Source: Xyrauchen texanus (taxonomy: Eukaryota; Chordata; Actinopteri; Cypriniformes; Catostomidae). From it: a DNA stretch of 64,000 bases. Location of the stretch: assembly GCF_025860055.1 (NCBI RefSeq), contig NC_068287.1, forward strand, positions 37,209,572 through 37,273,571, written 5' to 3'. Below, in pieces: positions 57,100-64,000 of this stretch (its first letter is position 1; each line of letters opens with the position of its first letter). The translations under genes and the position numbers were made by a program. Under the pieces are notes generated by a model, which saw only the letters and a list, made by a program, of their open reading frames with translations, ran no database searches and had not been told where the DNA came from.

Positions 57100-58260
57100 T
57101 CCTACTCCATTTGACACCTTAAATAGGACGAACAGCAAATGTACCTTGAGTATATTTTCATTTTTACAGTGATCTTGATCTTGATCCTATATCTTAATTG
57201 AGATATTGGTAGTGATGGTGATACTCGTTATCAAATATATTTTTAAGAACAAAGTGATATCATTAATTTGAACCTTGGCAACACATTTTGCCGTTGGAAA
57301 CCGTACATTATTGGGATTAAATAGCTTTGGTCTCTGGACATTAATATTATTGCCATCTTGGCTTTTCTCAAAGGTCCACTTTAAATAGGATGACTACCAA
57401 GAAATAATGTGTCTATTTAGACTTTGAAAAAATAACTAAAGCATAAGGAAAGCTATGGGCTTGGTGGCCAAATTATGTAGCGCTATAGAATATGGAAAAG
57501 GAATTTTGACTTTATGGTTAAACGTAATTATGTGAAAATGTGTCATTTTCTTTTCTTTTTTTATTTTATTTATATTGACATCGATTCTACCTTATGCGTC
57601 CCTTTGCTGTGCTTCAGTTAGACTCTTTTGTTGCATTATGAGCTCTTCATTTTCAGCAGGGGACCAAAAGACCTCGTCATCGACTGACATTTTCACTTTT
57701 CACTCGGAACTCGAAATCGGCTGTTTGGTAATTCCCATGTTCTTTCTATGAATAAAGTTTTTTTTTTAAGGCTTTTGATTCAGAGTGTTGCAACAACCCA
57801 CATCATAACCCCATTGTAACTGCCAATGATCCACCGCATAGCGTTCGGCTCCCACGCACCTAGACCACACGAGCAAAGGCTCGCGCTCAATGAATGAAAT
57901 TTTGTATGATCAGCGCTTGTGGCTTGTTGGTTCCATTAACAGCTAATAATGAGTGTACGCTACATAGGCTTAATAATGCCTACACCGTCATCGTTCATAA
58001 CCGGAATATTCCATTTTAAAGCGCATGAAGACCTGCAATTGGCGATTATTGTTATTTAGCGTCTGCTATTGAATATCTGGAAAAAATAAACACATATCGT
58101 GTTCTTTGCATCATTACGGAACTGTGCCCGAGACCATTTGATTTAAAACAAAAATACATTTCCTTTAAATGCATCATCATGGAATTACGTAAACAGGGCA
58201 TTTACAGTTCAATCGTTTCAAGCATATTGCATGAAAGCAAAAAAAGAAAAAAGAATAGAA
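57100..58260. other. Spacer without recognised gene
   Basis: No coding family, RNA gene or clear repeat seen. Confidence 0.4.
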
Positions 58261-58269
58261 CATGTAAAT

Positions 58270-58326
58270 CATGCCTTGTCAGCTTTATATCTATATCCTA
58301 TATATATATAAAGCTGACAAGGCATG
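58270..58326. repeat. Perfect 21-bp inverted repeat (hairpin) next to an (AT)n tract
   Basis: CATGCCTTGTCAGCTTTATAT (58270-58290) is mirrored exactly at 58306-58326 with a 15-base loop. A third partial copy (AAGCAAGGCATG) lies after the AT run at 58425-58436. Probably ends of a MITE expanded by the microsatellite, or a small hairpin. Confidence 0.7.
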
Positions 58327-58429
<103 letters not shown>

Positions 58430-58439
58430 AGGCATGCTT

Positions 58440-59140
58440 TGCATGTTCAATTCTATTTATATATTTATATTAGTTTTAATAATCTGGAAAAAGTGGTAAC
58501 CTGTGGTGTATAAATACAATTAAAAATCAAAATAAAGTATGCACCCGATCTCTAAAATTCCTGTATTTGCGCTTTTATACATGAACAATGTGTGATACAT
58601 GTATTTTGTCCATACACAAAAAAAAAAAAATTAATACTAATATAATTATAGTCCCACATGAATGTATAGGCCTATCAGGGTAAGTTTCTTGCTGGCATGG
58701 TGTATAAGATCCATGGTGTTCAATATGTGTTTAAATTAACGGTTTTCATTAATGTTCCTTTTATTAGGTTACTAAAATTGTTAATACTTTTAAAATCGTT
58801 AGAATTAATAAACTAACCTATACATAATACGCAGCATTGTTTATAAGTGTAGTAATGTTCACGTTTACTTAGCCTTGTATTACCATATACAGCCTACATA
58901 CGAATTAATGGTTATTTGTTTAATTTGTGTACTATAATGTGCATTTCCGTGTAAAGGGAAATTGTTTTCCTTCTTAGAAATATTAAATATTGAAATGATG
59001 TAATATCACAAGAAAAAGGTCAGCAGTTAAAGGCAAAACATAATCGAAAACGAGCATCAAAAACTAGCACTGGTGCAGTATAGATGCAGTATTTTGGCCT
59101 ACACAAAGTTTATTTGCACAAGTTTCATTTAAGGCTGGCA
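58440..59140. other. Spacer without recognised gene
   Basis: AT-rich, no frame or repeat recognised. Confidence 0.4.
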
Positions 59141-59159
59141 AATATCCAGTCGCGTCTGA

Positions 59160-59421
59160 AATCAACGTTCTGATTGGTGGATCGGCTTGGTCGGACTGTC
59201 TGTCTTGTTGGCATCAGTTGCGCTCCCGCAGCTCCGTGTGCGTTTAGAGAGAATCTCTGTACACTTACTAAAAATAAAAAATAAAAAATAAAAACATTTG
59301 CTCAACGGTGCTGCGGCATCGCGTTATTAGATCGAAAAAGTTCCGGGTCAACGCATACTCGTTGTTCAGGCGGCCGTATATCTTATTTCAAGTGGGCATA
59401 CGCAAAATCCTGAGAAACAGG
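59160..59421 (+). promoter_or_regulatory. Possible promoter and non-coding first exon
   Basis: A locally CpG-richer stretch with an inverted CCAAT box (GATTGGTGG, 59171) and, downstream, a good donor (GAAACAG/GTGACT near 59421). It could be the 5' end of the gene whose coding exons begin at 62015. Weak evidence. Confidence 0.25.
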
Positions 59422-59810
59422 TGACTACACTAGGCTACTGGTTGTAACCTATACAATTTATACATTAAGGAGCTGTTTCTACCTGACCTTTCTCTGAAAA
59501 GTGTAACCTAAAGTAGTTAGGTGGATTGATATGTTAAATAATATTTTTGACTTGAATCAAAAGTGTGAAAAGGGCTATTAGCCTAAAATATAATTGTATA
59601 AAAATGACTTGTATTAATCCAGTTAATTTAGATGTGACACATTTTTTCATATTGTAATTTGTACACTGTTTTGTCCTCATAAAAAAAGGCCTTTCACAGC
59701 AAAATATGGAATCCATATAACTCTCATCATCTCTCTCAGAGTCAGATTCTGAAGTATTTCTCGGTCTCTCGGAGCTTTGCCGTTTCTATGCCAGTTGCTG
59801 TAAGGTTTTG

Positions 59811-59985
59811 TTTACATTTACATTTATGCATTTAGGTGACGCTTTTATCCACAGCGACTTACAGTGCACTTATTAGAGGGACAATCCCCCCAGAGCAACC
59901 TGGAGTTAAGTGCCTTGCTCAAGGACACAATGGTGGTGGCTGTGGGGATCGGACCAGCGATATTCAGCGACCTTCTGATTGCCAG
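59811..59985 (+). repeat. Teleost interspersed repeat (TTTATCCACAGCGACTTACA family)
   Basis: Contains GCTTTTATCCACAGCGACTT, GAGTTAAGTGCCTTGCTCAA and GGACACAATGGTGGTGGC in the fixed order of a very common fish repeat. Class not assigned. Confidence 0.65.
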
Positions 59986-60135
59986 TTTTGTTTACTTCGA
60001 ATCAACTTTGAAACAAGATCACAGAACAAGATTTAAGATGCTTTATTGGTATGGTAAAAAAGAAGCCTACGTTGCCAAAGCACAGTAACATTAAATATAG
60101 CCTACATTGCCTGAACATTTACACACATGTAAGTT

Positions 60136-60310
60136 AGGGGGCAGTGGTGGCTCAGCGGTTAAGGCTCTAATTGCTGACCAGAAGATTAGGGATTCAAGCC
60201 TCGACAACACTGTTGGGCCCTTGAGCAAGAGCAAGGCCCTGACCTAATCTGTTCCAGGGTCACGGTATGTGTCCCTGCACTCTGACCCCAGTTTAGGATA
60301 TGTGAAAAAA
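60136..60310 (+). mobile_element. tRNA-derived SINE
   Basis: RNA polymerase III A box TGGCTCAGCGG (60148-60158) and B box GGATTCAAGCC (60190-60200) with tRNA-like spacing, followed by a non-tRNA body (GGGCCCTTGAGCAAG) and an A-rich tail at 60303. Slightly degenerate. Confidence 0.75.
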
Positions 60311-62014
60311 AATATATAGAGATGAATTATTATAAAGAAAGAGAAAAAATTAACTTTGCATACCTCGCAGTCAGGTTTGAGCTTGTTGTTTCCTCTGGCA
60401 TTATATTTTGTCCTTGTGTTGTATCTGATTGTGAAGGGTTGTGAAGTGGTAGTTTTGGATTGTGGAATGGAACGTGAATATTTACAGTAAAAGGGGATGT
60501 AAAAATGTATCTGTTTATCACCCACACATATCATATTGCTTTTGAAGACATGGATTAAACCTGGTTTTTTTTAGCTTGGTTTTTTCAAGTAATGTGCACA
60601 GAGCCAGATAAACATTTTACTGCTATTGTACTATACACATATGAAGCACAATATAAATTATGTTTTGCCTAAAAATAATATTTCTAAAAACCACCAATAT
60701 ATCTGCTGCATGAGGGATGTCCGCTCATTGAAAAAAACAAAACTACTGACCTGGCTCAAAATGATCATGTTGGAAAAACGATTAGCTTTTACACAAGACG
60801 GAAGTTTTACACCAAACGCCCTGCCTTGTCTATGAAACGGTTCTTAGGTGAACCAATTTCAAGGGCGCAAATTGTTGAGGGGTATGCAACATCAATGTTG
60901 GCGTAAATCATAAGCAAATTACGTGGCCTTTGGGGCCTTTTTAAGATTATATTAAATACAGTAGTGATGTAGAGGAGGTGACAACAAATGTGACTCCTAT
61001 ACGGAACCATTCATAACTCAACACGTTTCAAACTGCAGCCAAATGAAACAAATGTTACAATTCGGAACCCAACTAAAAAAATACAAATAAAAAATATAAA
61101 TCTGTATGCGTTGCCTATTATTTGATTCGAACTATTATGTTTAGAATTTAAGTTCGAATTGTTATACGAACAGTACAGCAATGAAACTATATATATATAT
61201 ATATATATATTCTGTGCATCGTGTACACACACACGATGCACACAAAAGTAATTTCATTTAATTTGTCTGCATGATTTTTTTCCATCTAAACAGAAAACGA
61301 AAGAAACGAAAGATGTTTAATTGTTCAACATAATTGCTTCTGAAGCAGGTCTCTCTAACTCACATTTCTTTGGCCAATGTTTTGGATTTAGTCAATAATT
61401 GATTCAGGAATTGTTTATTAATTCTTGAGGTAATTTATTCACCACATAATGTTTTGTCACGTCGTGTTTGACAGCGAGACAACAACAGGCGAAGGTTGGA
61501 AAGCGTAGCAACATTAGTTATGGTTAGTAAGAGGAGCCAATATACGTTGGACATGGCGGAGGGCAAGTTAACAACTATAACAAGTTTATGTCTCTAAATG
61601 TAAAGCGATTGAAAGCCCATTCCCAAACATACGGCGACTTGCATTGATTTTCATACCGACCACTCCCGTTCCTGCAAGTGTAGCTACACAAATAACGTTT
61701 TATTGTTCTGTTATTGCTATTATCTGACTTGCCTGAGGATGGTTTCTCAACACTTAAATTAAACAGTCTCACATTCTTTGATCGCAGACGCGGCGTCAGC
61801 CCCGAATGTTTTGAGTGTAGCCCCGAATATATTTTGAGAAGTTGACTGGCAAATATGAAACCGGACAATAGCCTATTGTAAACCACCGAAATCATAAGTT
61901 GCCTTATTTCATTGTGTTTTGGCTTTGAACATACTGAATACAGCCTGTAAAAATAGACATAGGTCTTAAAAATAATCTAGCCTATAGATTAAGTTTCTTT
62001 GCTGTCGGTAGCCT
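60311..62014. other. Spacer upstream of the terminal gene
   Basis: Contains a MITE-like piece near 60515-60560 (CACCCACACATATCATATTGC, as in 4586-5125) and (AT)n at 61187-61210. Nothing coding is supported. Confidence 0.4.
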
Positions 62015-63192
62015 ATGGGCGACTCCGTTTCTTCCGGTCTGTTGAATATGCAGCCGGTAGGGGAGGAGTTGACATCAACTAACGTTATTATTGGCGAGTT
62101 AACAGCAGTTAGCAGGAAAGACAGCAAAAATGAAGCAAATGAGGCTTTGGGGATTTTTCCAAAGTCAGTGGGTAAGAATTCACTTTTTTTTTTGGTCCGT
62201 AAAGTCTGAAGATCATCATCTGGCTGGCTTTCACCCACAGTAGTAGGGTGACCATACGTCCTATTTTTCCCGGACATTTTTCGGACCTTAAAAATGTGTC
62301 CGGCCGGGATTTCTAAATTTGCGAAAATGTCCGGGATTCGGCTGTAGTTGCATTATGATGTGCATCTGGTCTAATACTTTATTTTGAGTGTGCGCGTGTT
62401 TGCATTGCTTTAACCCCTCTTTGTAAGTCCCGCCTTCTCGCACACCAATTGGTCGATTATAAGAGACTTGCAGCAACTATTGGCCAAATTTCTGCCTGTC
62501 AATCTCTCCGCGAACGCACGAAGCGCTATTGTGTTCGGCATTAAAGAGTTGCTTGACAGTAGCAGCAAATGACAGCTGAGTGAAAACAATGCCCGAAGAA
62601 AAGTGCAAATTTACAGAAGATTTGCACAAAAAATTCCCATGCTTTCGTCCAGGTCGAGATCCGTAGGAAGCAGAATGTATGACGTAAAGATGGAACATAA
62701 GTTATGTGTCAGTTGCTAATTATGCTCTGCGAAGCGTAAAGGGTCAGCAAAAGGTGAAAGTTCATCAGGTAAATTAACGGACTACTTTTCTGACCAGGTT
62801 AAATTATCACATTGCTTCAATGGCCATTAAAAATAATAGTAATAGTAAAAGGTACACTCATGGCATCAAATAATTTATTTTAGTACATGGACATTCAAAA
62901 GAATGTTGGAAATAGTTATTTATTTATATACATGTTACATGTTATGTTGTGCTAATTGAGTGTCTTTTTCACTGTATTAAAATTTGCATTCATTGTAACA
63001 CTGTTTATCAAGTGTTGTTTTCTCTAAGGATAACCAATAAGAATTAACATAAAATGTATGTGTGACTTGTTTTGTGATATTAGTTTGTAGGAAATATACA
63101 CTTTGATTTGATTAAATGGTTTTGTAGAGGGTAGCAAAGATGAGCAACAGACTGAGGAGCAGCAGCTGTGCCAGAATCAGGCATGGAAACTG
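62015..63192 (+). CDS. Unrecognised gene, first coding exons (3' partial)
   Basis: Exon 1 at 62015-62171 starts MGDSVSSGLLNMQPVGEEL and ends in phase 1 at a consensus donor (GTAAGA). Exon 2 at 63128-63192 opens after TTTTGTAG in the matching phase and reads EGSKDEQQTEEQQLCQNQAWKL, ending in phase 0 at GTAACA. The product so far is about 74 residues, acidic/polar, without signal peptide, membrane segment or known motif. The phase match and intact splice sites are the support for a real gene; the family was not recognised. It may continue beyond 64000, or exon 1 may splice to 63638. Confidence 0.4.
62590..62810 (+). pseudogene. BED/hAT-type transposon protein fragment
   Basis: Reads MPEEKCKFTEDLHKKFPCF, then across a stop EAECMT and YVSVANYALRS, then GESSSGKLTDYFSDQ. 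This resembles the N-terminal zinc-finger leader of teleost hAT/ZBED-like transposon proteins, with stops and lost Cys/His positions. It lies in the intron of the preceding gene. The repeat preceding it (GTGACCATACGTCCTATTTT, 62248) is probably the element end. Confidence 0.5.
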
Positions 63193-63637
63193 GTAACAAT
63201 TAATAAGTCACTTTACTTTTAGAGAAAGTTAAAAGTGAAACATTGTTTATCTCAATGATCCTAATGAAAGAATTAGTTAGATGCCATAGTGTGTCAATGA
63301 ACTTAGACTAAAGTCATTCATGTATTGCTTTAACTTAGGATCTTAAACATAATTTTGACTATTTATGTCAAAAAATATAAATTATTTATATTATTTTTAT
63401 TTTTTTTTACCTCACTTTACTCACTATAATATTACTCTTTTGTGATGACTTTATGGTAATGTATGGAAATTCAAGAATCATGATAGATCTAAGGGCAATC
63501 CCACTGATCTGCTCTTCCCAATACATTTTCTTCAATGGTATTGGTCCACAATTTGAAATATGTAGCACTTGATGAATTAGTTTTTTGAAGCTGATTTGCA
63601 ATAAGTTATGTGCTGTATCTGTTCTTTTGCATCACAG

Positions 63638-63783
63638 ATGATTCGGGGAGGAGAGGGAACGAGTTAGTCGAGGATAGTACTAGAGTGGAAGATTTAGGAA
63701 CTAGAAACAGGCCCAGCCAGAGCAAAACTCAAAGAATACCCTCTCACCAGCTTTGGACTACAGGGAAGTGGTTGCTAGTATGA
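63638..63783 (+). CDS. Alternative terminal exon (candidate)
   Basis: Opens after TTGCATCACAG and joins in phase with exon 1 at 62171 (not with exon 2), reading DDSGRRGNELVEDSTRVEDL to a TGA at 63781-63783, followed at once by AATAAA (63785). A short isoform of about 100 residues is possible. No family recognised. Confidence 0.3.
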
Positions 63784-64000
63784 AAATAAAATGGTCTGGG
63801 CTAAGCCCCGGATGTCCTTCAATGCTGGAAACACCCTGTTTTGATGACACAGTGTGTCCACAGCTTTGCTCGGCCATTCTTGTACAGCGCCGTTGACTAC
63901 AGTCTCCTCTAAATATTAGACAATTTGATTGACGTGTTGTGTGCACATTTTTACGTTTGATTTTCTCTTTATGTTTTACATTAATTGTAGAATAAAATAA

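Noticed and set aside
56834..57172. Three overlapping frames of Tyr-Leu-Ser-Ile repeats
   Set aside because: Created by the ATCT/GTCT microsatellite, not a protein gene.
60148..60200. Possible functional tRNA gene from A and B boxes
   Set aside because: No cloverleaf stem pairing and it continues into a SINE body; a tRNA-derived SINE.
61575..61895. 106-codon minus-strand frame upstream of the terminal gene
   Set aside because: No motif, no splice partner and no homologous family recognised.

Overview
This window is vertebrate nuclear DNA from a teleost, almost certainly a cypriniform fish. The growth hormone protein is cyprinid-like throughout. Genes are split by GT-AG introns, and the spacers are full of teleost transposons (Tc1-like, DIRS, Kolobok-like, LINE, tRNA-derived SINE, short TTAA-flanked elements) and long AT, GT and GTCT microsatellites. 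The exons below were found by translating between splice sites and checking that phases join; no alignment was run.

Layout. (1) 2-11259 (+): the 3' half of a muscle-type voltage-gated sodium channel gene (scn4a family), from domain II to the stop, 14 exons in the window, reading frame open throughout. (2) 11260-23460: 3' UTR, an LTR-like repeat and a gene-poor stretch, with a 4.75 kb DIRS-like tyrosine-recombinase retrotransposon at about 17191-21943 (minus strand) that has lost its reverse transcriptase. (3) 23554-25311 (+): complete growth hormone gene gh1, five exons, 210 aa. (4) 26234-32031 (+): complete rdm1 (RAD52 motif-containing 1), seven exons, 280 aa, behind a CpG-rich promoter, with a Tc1-like transposon in its last intron. 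(5) 32032-39450: transposon-rich spacer. (6) 39751-49480 (+): a type I interferon gene, five exons, 182 aa, whose first intron has swollen to 8.9 kb by nested insertions including a broken endogenous retrovirus. (7) 49500-55690: a Kolobok-like element carrying a THAP exon, a LINE relic and a DNA element with 6-bp target duplications. (8) 55695-56670 (-): a second, compact type I interferon gene, five exons, 178 aa, convergent with the first. (9) 56700-64000: microsatellites, SINE and other repeats, then the 5' exons of an unrecognised gene at 62015-63192 (+), which runs off the window or ends in an alternative exon at 63638-63783.

The block sodium channel - growth hormone - rdm1 - type I interferons resembles the known vertebrate linkage of SCN4A with GH1, and of fish interferons with gh1. 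The genes do not form a pathway. What links the region is neighbourhood and heavy transposon traffic. The most notable points are substitutions at normally invariant voltage-sensor and pore sites of the channel, loss of the cyprinid-type fifth cysteine in growth hormone, the nested-transposon first intron of interferon gene 1, a retroviral relic with env and pol out of order and an immunoglobulin-like fragment between them, and a DIRS element with its terminal architecture intact but no reverse transcriptase.
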